A DNA stretch of 64,000 nucleotides from Siphonodentalium dalli (lineage: Eukaryota; Mollusca; Scaphopoda; Gadilida; Siphonodentaliidae). The stretch spans positions 187,650,716 through 187,714,715 of the forward strand of contig CP136066.1 of the NCBI GenBank assembly GCA_032622095.1. The letters run 5' to 3'. Position numbers and translations under genes: made by a program. Shown piece by piece: positions 12,200 through 23,283 of the stretch. Every line of letters starts with the position of its first letter. Position 1 is the stretch's first letter. The notes below the pieces were generated by a model. It was not told the origin of the DNA, did not search any database, and worked only from the letters and a program-made list of their open reading frames with translations.

Positions 12200-12659
12200 G
12201 TGACCCGCCATATCAAATCCTGTCGTAATTCGGGATTTTTTTTACCCTGTGCCAATGCATTCTCTTGTATATGCGAGTCGACCATAGGTCGCCTCGCATA
12301 TATAAGAGAATGAATTGGCCTAACAATTTTTTACAATTTTAATAATTGTTTCTTGTATTCTTTAACAATTTTATAATTTCACCCATACAGAGCCCCAGAC
12401 AAACATGAGCAGACGACACTCTTCTATATGCTTCTATGTATGTGTGGGGCTCCCTGCAGGGTAATGGATGTTTATTATTTTATGTCCTAAAAATTGTAAG
12501 AAACATTTATTTAAAAACAATGATAAAAATTGTTAGGCCAATGCATTCTCTTATATATGCGAGGCGACCTATGGTCGACTCGCATATATAAGAGAATGCA
12601 TTGGCACAGGGTAAAAAAATCCCGACTTATATACGACTGGATTTGATATGGCGGGTCAC
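12200..12659. mobile_element. MITE with GTGACCCGCC termini and two internal hairpins (copy 1)
   Basis: The ends are inverted: GTGACCCGCCATATCAAATC at the left and its complement ending GGCGGGTCAC at the right. ACTT directly abuts both ends (12196-12199 and 12660-12663), a likely 4-bp target-site duplication. Just inside each terminal repeat lies a self-complementary ~67-bp module (about 12252-12318 and 12538-12605; stem beginning CCAATGCATTCTCTT). The element therefore folds both end to end and locally at each end. There is no open frame. The superfamily is unassigned. Confidence 0.85.
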
Positions 12660-12663
12660 ACTT

Positions 12664-13023
12664 GCAAACACTATCATTCGTGTCAGCAGCAGTGATCAGA
12701 ATAATATTATCGTCCGTATATGATGAAGTGTGATTTCTTTACACTTATCTTCTTGTTCTACATTTGAAAATAATCTGAGTGCAGGACATTGGTATCATCT
12801 GTAAAATGGATCCATTTTAATTAACACATACTTGGTAAGTCATGTATTTAAAAAAAAACAACAATGGTACAAGTATGCCACCTGTTGGTTCTCATAACAG
12901 TACCTCATATTATATTTACATTCTTTCATGTCTGACATACATTTGGAAATTATAATTTCTCGTTCGGTATGGATACTATCACGATTAATTGTGTCAAAAC
13001 CTAGATAGGTTCAAGTATGTTAC
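12664..13023. other. No gene or clear repeat seen
   Basis: AT-rich spacer between two MITEs. Confidence 0.4.
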
Positions 13024-13566
13024 TTCAAAGGGGTACTGTACTCAAATGTTGTTATTGGTTTCTATATTCTCTGCTTCGTAGAATAATGTAACATATTTCC
13101 ATTATTTGACTGTCTACTACGAAGTAATCTTACAGATGGCAGATAAGCCGGAATGCAAAAATGGAACGCTCATCATAGAGATATTTTTGTACTGTTTCAG
13201 GCAAATGTATCTGCAAATAAATGCTATATTGTATGAATAATAGTCCCATATATACATTTATTTTATTGTATAGTCAGCGAGTGGCTTGAGTTCACTCCCC
13301 GTTATCAACATAATCTTTACACGATGTGTGTCATGTTTGCCCAATCCACTATCCGTATATTAATTTGATTACGTCTTGTATGTGGACATTCGTAACTTGG
13401 TTTATGCCTAACTTTATGGCCGGAGTTTGATTTTATGATAACCTGTTAACCTGAATGTTTACAGAAGATATTTTCGAGTCAAGTTAATTATGTTTCTATA
13501 CATTATCGATATTAGATCGTTGTTATTTCTGGAAATTTATTGAAATTGCCGTACAGTCTCCCTAAA
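13024..13566. mobile_element. MITE of the AAAGGGNTACTGTA family
   Basis: Starts AAAGGGGTACTGTA (13028 onward) and ends near GCCGTACAGTCTCCC (13548-13563). The whole interior matches the inverted element at 51935-52497: ATCGATATTAGATCGTTGTT, GTGGCTTGAGTTCACTCC and CTACGAAGTAAT blocks. The left flank TTCA and right CTAAA are plausible decayed TTAA duplications, as seen intact at the other copy. piggyBac-like mobilisation is inferred from TTAA. Confidence 0.7.
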
Positions 13567-13628
13567 AGGTGGGGATAGAAAATAACAAACATGAATCGAA
13601 TATACCTTTCCGGAAATACTTCTATCAA

Positions 13629-13882
13629 TTAACCATTCCATGAATGGAGCTTCCTTTATTTTTGCAAAAACCCTGTTTCAATGCATTGTGTTACATACGC
13701 GAGTCTCCCATAGGGAGCCTCTCGTATATAAGAATGCATTGGCCTACCAATATTTACATTCACTATGCAAGTCAGCGCATTTTCTTATATATGCGAGGCT
13801 CCCCGTGGAGACTTGCCAGAGAATACACTGGCGCGTGATCTTTAATGATGCACTAGCGACGCTCCCATCGTGAAAGGGTTGA
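13629..13882. mobile_element. TTAA-flanked MITE, CCCTTTCATGG type, with hairpin modules
   Basis: TTAA at 13629-13632 begins the element and TTGA at 13879-13882 ends it. The right end CTCCCATCGTGAAAGGG matches the CCCTTTCATGGTGGGAG end of the 31775-32058 element. It carries a hairpin module variant at 13679-13742 with inner stem CTCCC/GGGAG, and a degraded second one at about 13769-13830. Non-autonomous. Confidence 0.7.
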
Positions 13883-14010
13883 TATAGATTTTATTTCTAT
13901 TTTCTGGACAGCTTTATTTTTAAAACAGAAACTTCAGGCGCATTAGGAGTGTATACCAAGATGGACTACTCTATCGTGTTAGTACTCTCCGTCACGGCAT
14001 AATGTCATTT

Positions 14011-14415
14011 GTGACCCGCCATATCAAATCCAGTCGTAAGTCGGGATTTTTGTACCCTGTGCCAATGCATTCTCTTATATATGCGAGTCGACAATTTTAA
14101 TAATTTGTTCTTGTATTCTTTAACAATTTTATAATTTCACCCATACAGAGCCCCAGACAAACATGAGCAGACGACACTCTTCTATATGCTTCTATATATG
14201 TGCGGGGCTCCCTGCGGGGTAATGGATGTTCTTTATTTTATGTCCTAAAAAATGTAAGAAACATTTATTTAAAAAAAATGATAAAAAATTGTTAGGCCAA
14301 TGCATTCTCTTATATATGCGAGGCAACCTATGGTCGACTCGCATATATAAGAGAATGCATTGGCACAGGGTAAAAAAAATCCCGACTTACGACTGGATTT
14401 GATATGGCGGGTCAC
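14011..14415. mobile_element. GTGACCCGCC MITE, copy 2, with an internal deletion
   Basis: GTGACCCGCC at 14011 and GGCGGGTCAC ending at 14415 are flanked by ATTT on both sides (14007-14010 and 14416-14419). The left hairpin module stops after its first arm (CGAGTCGAC at about 14093) and jumps into the interior, so the second arm is deleted. The right module (about 14297-14364) is complete. It is otherwise nearly identical to copy 1. Confidence 0.85.
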
Positions 14416-14571
14416 ATTTGAATTCAGATATTTTACATGAATAAACAAACCATAAAGTGCACTTTATTGTTGATTTATATACGAATAACAATCTTCAATC
14501 TTCAGTTGTATCTGTATTTTATTCACAGAAAAGGTTATTTGTAGTCTTGAAATCGGGTTTTATAAACATTA

Positions 14572-14602
14572 TGTTGTTGTTATTGTTGTTGTTGTTGTTG
14601 TC
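14572..14602. repeat. GTT trinucleotide microsatellite
   Basis: About nine GTT units with one interruption. Confidence 0.9.
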
Positions 14603-15215
14603 ATATCTATTTTAAATATAAAATAATGCCTACGCTGGTGTTTCTAAAACATGAATGACCATCTTGATTATAGTCGATTTTCAACATCTAGTACAATCAG
14701 TATTAAATATATTTCGCAATAAATATGTTTTTGAATGTCTGATACGCATAAATAGAGGATCTACACCTCGTCCCCAGTTTATAGTGGAATTTACAAAACT
14801 CGTCCAGTAAATTAGGTCTGGACCGAGCCTTTGGTGAGGTCCAAACCTAATTTACTGGACGAGTTTTGTGATTTCCGCTATAAACTGGGGACGAGTTGCA
14901 GATTCCATTTATTACATGATCCAAAACATAGACAAATCCTATATCATCAAATGGGCCGCGAAACTAACATCGGCTTCAATAGAGGCATGCGATGACGTTT
15001 CACGTAACTATTCGTTGTTTGTCCGCGTAAAAAAAAAGTCACAGATTTATTCAATAAGTTCAGATTATCGGAATACCGCGAAAAAGACAAATTAAAAAAT
15101 ATAACAGTACTTTTTGTTAACAGCATCAGTTTGCCCTAACAGCATCATAGCAATTCAGCAGGACCAAACCACATCATAGCACATTAGCATGACCACTTGA
15201 CCAGGGGTGTATGTT
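14603..15215. repeat. Dispersed repeat family E, copy 1, interrupted by a hairpin
   Basis: AATAATGCCTACGCTGG...TGATTATAGTCGATTTTCA near 14625-14690 recurs near 53855-53925. ATACCGCGAAAAAGACAA and the block GACCACTTGACCAGGGGTGT near 15075-15205 recur at 41238 and 53943. The copies are diverged. No coding function was seen; the short frame at 14868-15095 lies inside this repeat. Confidence 0.6.
14767..14895. repeat. 129-bp near-perfect hairpin
   Basis: CTCGTCCCCAGTTTATAG at 14767 mirrors the block ending ACTGGGGACGAG at 14895. Pairing continues through AAACTCGTCCAGTAAATTAG almost to a centre near GAGCCTTTGGTGAGG. Few mismatches are seen. It is probably a small foldback element inserted into the surrounding repeat. 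Confidence 0.8.
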
Positions 15216-16957
15216 CATGTGATGTAATAATATAAAATAAATACTGCTTGAAATATTATATTTGCGTTTATCAAACTGATTTTTACATCAGATATTTCCT
15301 GAGGCCCAGTTAGCTCCATGCATATTGTTGTTTGATGCTTTTGTGTTTGATATTTGATGAATGTATTTTATTTTCAATGATACATGTATGCTCTTCTAGT
15401 ATAAATTACTTACTAATACCTATACAAAGTTTGCTTAAATTGATCTTATAATATATGTTATTAATTGGTTGTTTCCATATTGGCCGAGTTATGAGGCCGA
15501 GGTCTGTCGTATTGGCCTGAGGCCGCAGGCCGAAGGCTAATATTAATTAGCTATAGGACAGAATACAAAATTTTATAAATGTATGAGTACTATGTAGGTC
15601 ATATAAATGATATATATATTGAATATTAAGGTTAAAGGGTAACTTTAAATTAAAAATATTATGATTATAAGTATATATTGTTTACCCAAATCGCAAATGA
15701 CTCATTGTCAAATAAGATAATTAACCAAATATGCTACTACAAAGTATTAATGTGTCAGACTAAAAGTGCAACCAACAGAGAATATGGGATATGTAATGTA
15801 TACTGGTGTTCCACAATTCTAGTTTTTAAAAGTGTCCACACAAATATATGAATATCAAACGTATAAAAGTTATTATATACATGTACCGTATAATATGAGA
15901 CCAAACAAGGAGACCTGGTTAACAAGTCAGCATTGGTGCATACACATGCTTCTCAGATATTGTGTGTCACTTTAACACATCACACGAATCCCTTTTGTGC
16001 ATTGTCATAGTAATTAATCTGTAAACGTTAAAAATAGATCTAAACCCCAACAGCCTCAATTCTGGGGAACTGGGGAGATTGGTGAACTGACTGGTCCTCT
16101 TATGAAAACTTATGAAATAATCTATTCTAAGTGACTACTCGATGTGTCATTAACTGAAAAAACAAATAAAATGCACTTTAATTTAATACAAGCAATTGAA
16201 TGAATTGTCCATTTCTAATCAGTATTATTTGATTTTAATTACTATCTTAGAAAACATGAACAATTTCAACTTATGTTCAATGGTCATGGATAATACTATT
16301 CTGTCAGATCCTTTAAAGAGAACTCATATGAGGTTCAGTCAACCAACCAATCCCAAATTTAAATCTAAATGTAAAATTGAACTCAGATAACAAAATTAAA
16401 CTAAATAAATTCTGTCTTTGATATATTATTATAATAAATATGTAATAATAATTAGTAATACCGATAATAGATATACTAGTATGAGGTTAATAAATTATGG
16501 GAGTTCATTCATCTAATGTCACTCTCAGTTATGAATGTATTTAATATTATTGTAGGTATTTGGGGAGGCGGTTGGGTGGCCATTGTGGGGTGGGCACCTT
16601 TATGCGAGCCTCTACAGCAAGGTTTACAGAGTTTCAAAATGTTCTGATTGTGATGTTGTGTGGTATTGGAAATAATACATAATTTATCAGAAAGTCGGGT
16701 CGATGTACCATTATAGCATTAGAAAGCTGGTGTAATTCTGAATTTTTGTCAAATGTTGCAAATCCAGGGAAAAATCTCCATAAATTTATAGCAAAAAAGA
16801 TATTTTACCAAACCCAATCCGTCAGTTAAATGTAAAGTATGTTTAAAGATACTTCTGATTTACGTCACAGATAACTGCTTATATATAACTTATGCTGTGG
16901 AGATTTGCTTGGAGGTCCCCATACAGTTCTGGTCACCTGACTCCCCCCCCCCCCCCC
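15216..16957. other. No gene seen; ends in a poly(C) tract
   Basis: AT-rich DNA. A small GC-rich, self-complementary patch (GGCCTGAGGCCGCAGGCCGAAGGC-like) lies near 15515. The segment ends in a 16-C run (16943-16958) at the boundary of the next element. Confidence 0.4.
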
Positions 16958-17879
16958 CACAGGTACATGTAACAAATATTTTATTACTTACTATAAAAAA
17001 GAAAGGTATGCCTCTCTAACGGCCAAATTAAATTTTGGTTTGGCGACTTGGCCGGCGGGGGTTAATCTGCACCGATTTAATTCGGGTAAACGGCAAAATG
17101 TTTGATTACTTACTTTGAGTAAACATATTAATGTCCGATAATTGCTCCATATATTGCATATTCCATCATTCCACGATAAATAGTTTTATTTGATCAACGT
17201 TATGATTTTAAATAATGTGTTGATCATGGATACTTCCGGCATGCACGGTAAGCAAACTCCATGCATGGTTTACCTCCCTTGATGAGGGTCCGAACATAAC
17301 CGAACACAAGTCAAAATAATGGGAAATATAACAAATAAAGTTCATAGACATATGTATTCATGTTCAGACTATTGCCACACGAAGTTTGGGCCAATAATAT
17401 TTTTAATTTTTTTTGGTAAAACGCGTGTTGTGTTCGGCATAGAAAAGCCGAAAACAAGCTTATGTTGGGTCCTACTAAAAACCGACCGCACCTCCACCAA
17501 GGGTCCGAGCCCGATGGGGTTTGCACTATCGTGCATAATAGACATGTATATATACCAAAGTCCAATCCCCAAGTCGATAGCTCGAGCGGACACGGCACTG
17601 TTAACCCCTAACTTGCGGCACAGTGATAACACCAACAGGTCCAACACTGCATTGAATAAAATAATGTCAATGTGTTATTAAATAACATTCAAAGGGACAC
17701 TTGTTTTGTGTCAGTTATGACACAAACCTTAATATGATATAATAGTTCTACAAGAACATAAATATCTTTCAGCTGTGAATAAAGAAATTCTGTCAAGTAT
17801 GCAGTGATGAAGTTGATATAAAATGGACCACGATAACACAGCTTCAGGGTATAAAATACCCGACCAATATTAGTGATAA

Positions 17880-18230
17880 TGAAAGTGTCAATGACACTGT
17901 ATCTCATCTTGGAAAGGGAATAATTTAATGTATTACAGTCAATGGAGCGATTAGGAATGTGGAAAGTTGAATGTCTAATACTAGTTTATAGACATAAATA
18001 GAAAAGTAAAATCCAAGATGGCTGCTGGCGGCCATGTTTTCGGCCGAATGACCCCAAAATGACTCGTTCCCATCTACATGTCATTATTAACATTCATGAA
18101 AATTTTTATGATGATCAGACTAAAGGTACGACCTGCAGCCCGTGCTAAAGAATTTAGTCATACAAAGAGTAAAATCCAAGATGGCTGCTGGCGGCCATGT
18201 TTTTTGGCCGAATGACCCCAAATAGAGACA
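17880..18230. repeat. Dispersed repeat family G, copy 1
   Basis: The sequence CAGTCAATGGAGCGATTAGG, followed by GTGGAAAGTTGAATGTC and an AAGATGGCTGCTGGCGGCCA motif (here twice, about 18016 and 18178), recurs at 58700-59240 and 62510-62810, with part at 61620-61880. Non-coding. Confidence 0.7.
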
Positions 18231-18409
18231 TGTATATCACATTTAAAATGTAGATCAATTGGAAAGTGATCTATAGACAAAACGAGCGCATATATCCCGT
18301 TTTGAATGTGTGCCCGACCTGACAAAGGGCGAAAGAGTTAGATGGCGATATTGTGTCTACAGAATTAACAACAATAAAAACAACTTCGGATCACGCTGAC
18401 AATAGAGGA

Positions 18410-18476
18410 GCGGATAGCTCAGTTGAATTGTGGGCCGACCTCTCAGCTACACGGTCAAGGGTTCGAATCCGAAATA
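18410..18476 (+). ncRNA. Degenerate tRNA-like segment (possible SINE head)
   Basis: TAGCTCAGTTG at 18415-18425 resembles a pol III A box. GGTTCGAATCC at 18460-18470 is a perfect B box, and the spacing is tRNA-like. The acceptor-stem sequences do not pair well and no clear anticodon arm is visible, so this is a tRNA pseudogene or the head of a tRNA-derived SINE. The GC-richer tail to about 18750 (ATGCCCAGGGATGACACTGT and following) may be the SINE body. Confidence 0.55.
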
Positions 18477-18891
18477 GTATCAGTTGGACATGTTCATCAT
18501 CATCATGAATAAAAAATCAATGCCACGATCAGTGCTCTGAGAACGATTCCAGAAGCAAAAAGAATATCAGACAAAATTTGAAAAGCACATACTGGGCGAA
18601 TTTCGTACCTCTGCTCCTCTAAGGTGTCATGCCCAGGGATGACACTGTGCTAGGCATACCGTCGGATCGGCAGCCGACGTTAATGGATGTCCCATCTATG
18701 AGCCTTTCCTGTGCTATGCTAGGTATTTGGCTGAATAAACTCACTGACATTTATTGACACTGAGTGGCTGACAGTCACAGTGGCAACAAACACGGAAACA
18801 GCGAAATATATCAACATTAACAAGCTCCTGAATTGACAATCACTAAACTATAGCCTTATACTTATAGGCAATATCTGGGATTAAATACGAC

Positions 18892-19075
18892 AAATTGTTT
18901 TTTGGGCTGACTTTTTGTACAGTGCCATCCACCTCCCCCAAGCCAACCCATCCTATGTTTATCATTTCTTATACATTTTGCGAAGTTTGTGTCTTTGTGG
19001 TGTAAATCTTTCGACATGCCTGTTATTTCGTAAAAGTAATATTTAACGAAATAACGGGCATCTTAAGACTTAAAG
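18892..19075. mobile_element. Relic copy of the hAT-like MITE, inverted
   Basis: In reverse orientation it carries the diagnostic interior of the 19750-20023 element: CCACCTCCCCCAAGCC, TGTCTTTGTGGTGT and the hairpin GTTATTTCGTAAAA...ACGAAATAACGGGCAT (about 19021-19062). The ends have decayed. Confidence 0.65.
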
Positions 19076-19749
19076 ACTAAAAGAGTTATCTCTCACTTTG
19101 ATAACATAAACATTGGGCGCTGTTGTGTCTAATCTCTTACAATGCCAAAATATACTCATAAAATGTTTTAATATAACTCAAGAGAGGCTGTATGTGAAGG
19201 ATGCTTATGTTATGTCAAATCCTATATTAATGACAAAGGACCATTAAACTCAGCCAGGGGAGGTGCAGTCGGTGCCCTTTTGGAATTTGCGTACCCTACG
19301 GAACTTGCCGCAAGTTAGGGGTTAACTGTGCCGTGTCCGCTCGAGCTATCGACTTGGGGATTGGACTTTGGTATATATACATGTCTATTATGCACGATAG
19401 TGCAAACCCCATCGGGCTCGGACCCTTGGTGGAGGTGCGGTCGGTTTTTAGTAGGACCCAACATAAGCTTGTTTTCGGCTTTTCTATGCCGAACACAACA
19501 CGCGTTTTACCAACAAAAAAAAAATTATTATTGGCCCAAACTTCGTGTGGCAATAGTCTGAACATGAATACATATGCCTATGAACTTTATTTGTTATATT
19601 TCCCATTATTTTGACTTGTGTTCGGTTATGTTCGGACCCTCATCAAGGGAGGTAAACCATGCATGGAGTTTGCTTACCGTGCATGCCGGAAGTATCCATG
19701 ATCAGCACATTATTTAAAATCATAACGTTGATCAAATAAAACTATTTAT

Positions 19750-20023
19750 GGCAATATCATACGACTTCCCCGTCGAGATAATTTCTCGCCCAATGTTTTG
19801 AGTTTTGCAAAGAAATGTAACTCTAACATACCCGTTATTTCGTAAAAAATCACCTTTACGAAATAACGGGCATACCAAAAGAATGACACCACAAAGAGAC
19901 ACGTTTCAAAAACACTATAGGAAAAATCAATTGTAGGGTGGGTGGGCTTGGGGGAGGTGGACGTCACTATCTAACAAACTTCAGCCCAAAATGTTCTTGA
20001 CGGGGAAGTCGTGTGAGATTGCC
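19750..20023. mobile_element. 274-bp hAT-like MITE with an 8-bp target duplication and an empty site
   Basis: Left end GGCAATATCATACGACTTCC and right end inverted as GGAAGTCGTGTGAGATTGCC (about 25-bp terminal repeats, few mismatches). CTATTTAT flanks both sides (19742-19749 and 20024-20031). The other arm of the surrounding inverted repeat has the uninterrupted site (near 17177-17190, complement of AAACTATTTATCGTGG) with one CTATTTAT, which fixes the boundaries. An internal hairpin (CCCGTTATTTCGTAAA/TTTACGAAATAACGGG) lies at about 19830-19870. The 8-bp duplication suggests hAT mobilisation. Confidence 0.9.
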
Positions 20024-20262
20024 CTATTTATCGTGGAATGATGGAATATGCAATATATGGAGCAATTATCGGACATTAATATGTTTACTCAAAGTAAGTA
20101 ATCAAACATTTTGCCGTTTACCCGAATTAAATCGGTGCAGATTAACCCCCGCCGGCCAAGTCGCCAAATCAAAATTTAATTTGGCCGTCAGAGAGGCATA
20201 CCTTTCTTTTTTATAGTAAGTAATAAAATATTTGTTACATGTACCTGTGCCCCCCCCCCCCC

Positions 20263-21087
20263 TGAAATTTCCTGAATAGTGGTAATAATAATATGCATGA
20301 AATTATATTTAATTTAATCTATATGATACTCACCATGTATATATTACAATCCCTCACTTTCTCGGTTTTCTGACCATGCCGCAATGGTGAAAATATTAAT
20401 GAGACTGTAATTTCAAACACCATATCTCTAACACAGATATTGTAATGAATCGGCACTCTACGACACGCAGTCACTGAGTCAGACGGGGTCAAATTCTGTA
20501 GTTACTTTTAAGAATTGAAGTGTATTTGACTCAAATGATAAATGACAGATTAAAGTGTGTCATTGTTTCCAGTAAGCTCAGACCTAGAATTACGCGTAAA
20601 GACTCCATATACATTCGCAATTCACTCCTTAAATCCTACTGAACAACTCCAGAAATAAATCACAAATTCACGAACACGCCAGTCGGTCACTGCCTTTTGG
20701 CTAACTGTGTCATCTTGTCAAGGTTACCCTATCAGCCAGATCTGCACGTGCGCTTGTGTGGTCCCTGATCTAATTGACAATGTGCCAAAAATAGCAGAAA
20801 TGAAAACAGGGGCGTGAAGAGGTAGCTTAGAGGCGTGTAGTTCTGTGCTGATACATTATATCTATCGTGAGTTATCGAAATCAATGCCAACAGCGACAAT
20901 GCTAGTGATATTAACTAATTTTAATACAATGTTTTATATTATCAATGAACTATTTAGGCTCATCTAAAGTTTATTTTAATTTTAATTAAAATCAGAATAT
21001 TTCGCCAGATATATGGAAAATAAGAGATGGTCAGTAAAAGTGCACCAGCTCCGCGGTGCCGCGGAGGGATGCCTGGGCCGATCGGGC
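20263..21087. other. No gene seen
   Basis: AT-rich; no convincing frame, repeat or RNA gene. Confidence 0.4.
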
Positions 21088-21182
21088 CCCGCTCCACACG
21101 GTGCATTTGCACGCCCGATAACCCTATAGGCTGGTGGCTGTGGGTAGGCATATAGCTGTAGTGATATTGCGTGGCGGGTTTC
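21088..21182. repeat. GC-richer dispersed block, copy 1
   Basis: CCCGCTCCAC, CGCCCGATAACC, TATAGGCTGGTGGCTGTGGG and GCTGTAGTGATATTG occur here in order, and inverted at 23832-23930. The similarity stands out against AT-rich surroundings. Immediately upstream is a small palindrome, CTCCGCGGTGCCGCGGAG (about 21050). Identity unknown; SINE or conserved element. Confidence 0.6.
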
Positions 21183-22361
21183 TCAACCAAGGTATGTGTT
21201 AGATTATAATTGATCAAATACGCTGTAAGAGGTAAGATTTTTTATCACGTCAGATGCAGTAATGTCTGATTTATAAGTTGAACCTCTTGGAAACAATTTG
21301 TCATTGTAGAATACGTTGTTTGAAGACAAAATATCTCGGATTTTATCGACTTTTTCCAACTTTCAAAGTAAACAGGCTCCCAAATTTGCTCAGCATGTCG
21401 ATTTGTAAGTTATTTTCGTGGATACATGTGGTATAGTAGTTCAGTGACAAGACGAACATGACTGCGAACTCAAATAATGCATATTTCAGTTAAAAAAAGC
21501 TATTTGACATACTGTCCCGTCAATATTTTGTGGTAGGCATATTGAATAGCCAAACACCGAGAGGATAGACATATGGCAAACACAGAAACGCATGTAGCAC
21601 AATGGTCAATAGTGGTTTTAGTCTGAGAAAAACGCTTTTGTGATGCTATATTATTCACAGTGTTGTAAATTCACATCGTCCATGAGTCAGGAAACATACA
21701 CTACTTATTTCCAAGAACTAAATACTGGCAGTTGTAATGTAAAACGTTTTAACTGTGACAAACTTGCAAAATGGGGTTTTAATTGAAAATGGGGAAAGTA
21801 TAGGCCAAACTATTCAGCATATCTTAATGTAAAAAAATGAGCCATGCCAGCTTTGTGCAGTCACGGTTTTCAGGCTGAATGGCCATGGCCCACTACATAT
21901 AGATAATATAGCTACCATTTATAGCCGGTTTTATTTTTGGCGTTCTGCGAAAGAATGGCGTTCATATATTTGTTTTTTTCTCTTCGACCAGAACGATTCA
22001 TGTCTACGCCGGTTTATGGAATATAAACCGCACACAAATAAATAACAGCATACGATGCTATTAACAATAATTCAATGTCCCACCGATGCTAAATGTAGCT
22101 AATATTTATACATAATGTTATGTGGTATCAATATAGGTAAAGACATTGGGCTCAGAGAAATATCAGGTGCGAAAATTAGGGTACGCTAGAACCTGTATAG
22201 CTAGAGCATACATATAGTGGACCTGGACCATGACCCAGTTATGCCGCATATACATAAACAGGAGCACCGAGCAATAATACAAATGTGTGTGGAGCGTCAA
22301 CTTAATTGAGTGGCGCTGTTGTCTCATGGGAGGAATCGCCGTGAGATTTCGTGTGCATTTA
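21183..22361. other. No gene seen
   Basis: No coherent coding frame, RNA or repeat recognised. Confidence 0.4.
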
Positions 22362-22782
22362 TAGTGGTAAATGTTTTTGTCAATACCGTGGGGCAGGTTT
22401 TTGGGTGCGTCTAAAATTCACCGAGTACGATATCATATCGGAGAAATGATCACCTCAGAAAAAAAAACATCGAGTTGTCATCACGGGATGATTTCAGATT
22501 TTCTGACATTTAAATCTAAGATTCTGCTTCTAAATGCAGAAATTAGTCAATAAATCTGATAAAATGTATTAAAACTTAGAAATAATTAGTATTTATTCAG
22601 TTTATTATGATATAATAGCACAAATTTGAGCGGGTTTTGCAACTTCCGTTTAAACTGTAATGCATATCTCAGAAATGGTTGACGTTAGAAGGCCATTAGT
22701 GAAAGAGCCGACACTTTGTACCTACTTCGTAGTCAACCTGCCCCACGGTATTGACAAAAAATGCCAACCATTTATAGTGGTC
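22362..22782. repeat. Inverted repeat with ~45-bp arms
   Basis: TTTTTGTCAATACCGTGGGG and flanks (about 22356-22402) are inverted at about 22735-22782 (CCCCACGGTATTGACAAAAA and TTTATAGTGG). The ~330-bp spacer has no gene. Possibly a MITE; the ends are not sharply defined. Confidence 0.55.
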
Positions 22783-22830
22783 CAATTGTATTTATATCTG
22801 ACTCAGGCTCCGCTCAATTATCTATTTCAG

Positions 22831-22896
22831 AAAGAAGCTAAAATAATGTCGGAACCAGAAGAAATAGAGCCCGATCTAGATGAATCTTTGTGTTAA
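22831..22896 (+). CDS. Possible small terminal coding exon, acidic C-terminus
   Basis: An acceptor-like ATTATCTATTTCAG (to 22830) is followed by 21 codons, KEAKIMSEPEEIEPDLDESL then C, and a TAA at 22894-22896. The acidic, low-complexity C-terminus reads more like protein than the AT-rich surroundings. AATAAA sites follow at about 23035 and 23094. There is no identified upstream exon and I do not recognise the protein. It may be chance. Confidence 0.22.
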   Translation, partial: KEAKIMSEPEEIEPDLDESLC

Positions 22897-23142
22897 TTTT
22901 CTTATCTTGAGCAGTGGGTAGCCATACAATATCTTTACCAACGTATTCAACATGTATACAATACGGAAAACGTCGACGTCACGAGTCACAAATTACGTCA
23001 ACTTTATCTTTTGAACAAGAACTACAAACTTTATTAATAAAGTCGCCTATCAGTTTGATAAAAATGGCTATAAATTACGACAGAAACGAATCAATAAACG
23101 CTAAATCTCGATGTTGAATAGTTCTAGTGGGTGTGTAATAAA

Positions 23143-23283
23143 ACACAACCACACATTATGTGTGCGTGGTGAAAAAATTTAATTATGTTGCAAGTTACAA
23201 CTCGCGCCCCATCGTTGTAACATTCCGCGTAACAAACTCGTGCGTTAATTTTCACGTCATGCACACATATGTGTGGTTCTGTC
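23143..23283. repeat. Small inverted repeat (possible MITE)
   Basis: ACACAACCACACATTATGTG with a GTGGTGAAAAAATT tail (23143-23178) is inverted as AATTTTCACGTCATGCACACATATGTGTGGTT (about 23248-23283, given as coordinates and key ends). The spacer holds a smaller palindromic GTTACAAC/GTTGTAAC. Confidence 0.6.

Larger units (their letters stand above)
16958..20249. mobile_element. 3.3-kb inverted-repeat element flanked by poly(C)
   Basis: The left arm 16958-17622 is inverted at 19306-20249, with termini CACAGGTACATGTAAC and GTTACATGTACCTGTG. Excluding an insertion in the right arm, both arms are about 662-665 bp and look nearly identical. Both outer flanks are runs of C on the same strand (16943-16957 and 20250-20262), as if the element had entered or duplicated a poly(C) tract. 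The 1.7-kb spacer (17623-19305) holds a dispersed repeat, a tRNA-like segment and a relic MITE. The similar 77-120 codon frames in the two arms only reflect the duplication. No transposase was seen. Confidence 0.85.

Noticed and set aside
18410-18476. Functional tRNA gene
   Set aside because: A and B boxes are present, but the acceptor stem does not pair and no clear anticodon loop forms; better explained as a tRNA-derived repeat.
17311-19614. Similar 77-120 codon frames on both strands
   Set aside because: They are the same sequence present in the two inverted arms, with no recognisable domain and frames on opposite strands equally open.
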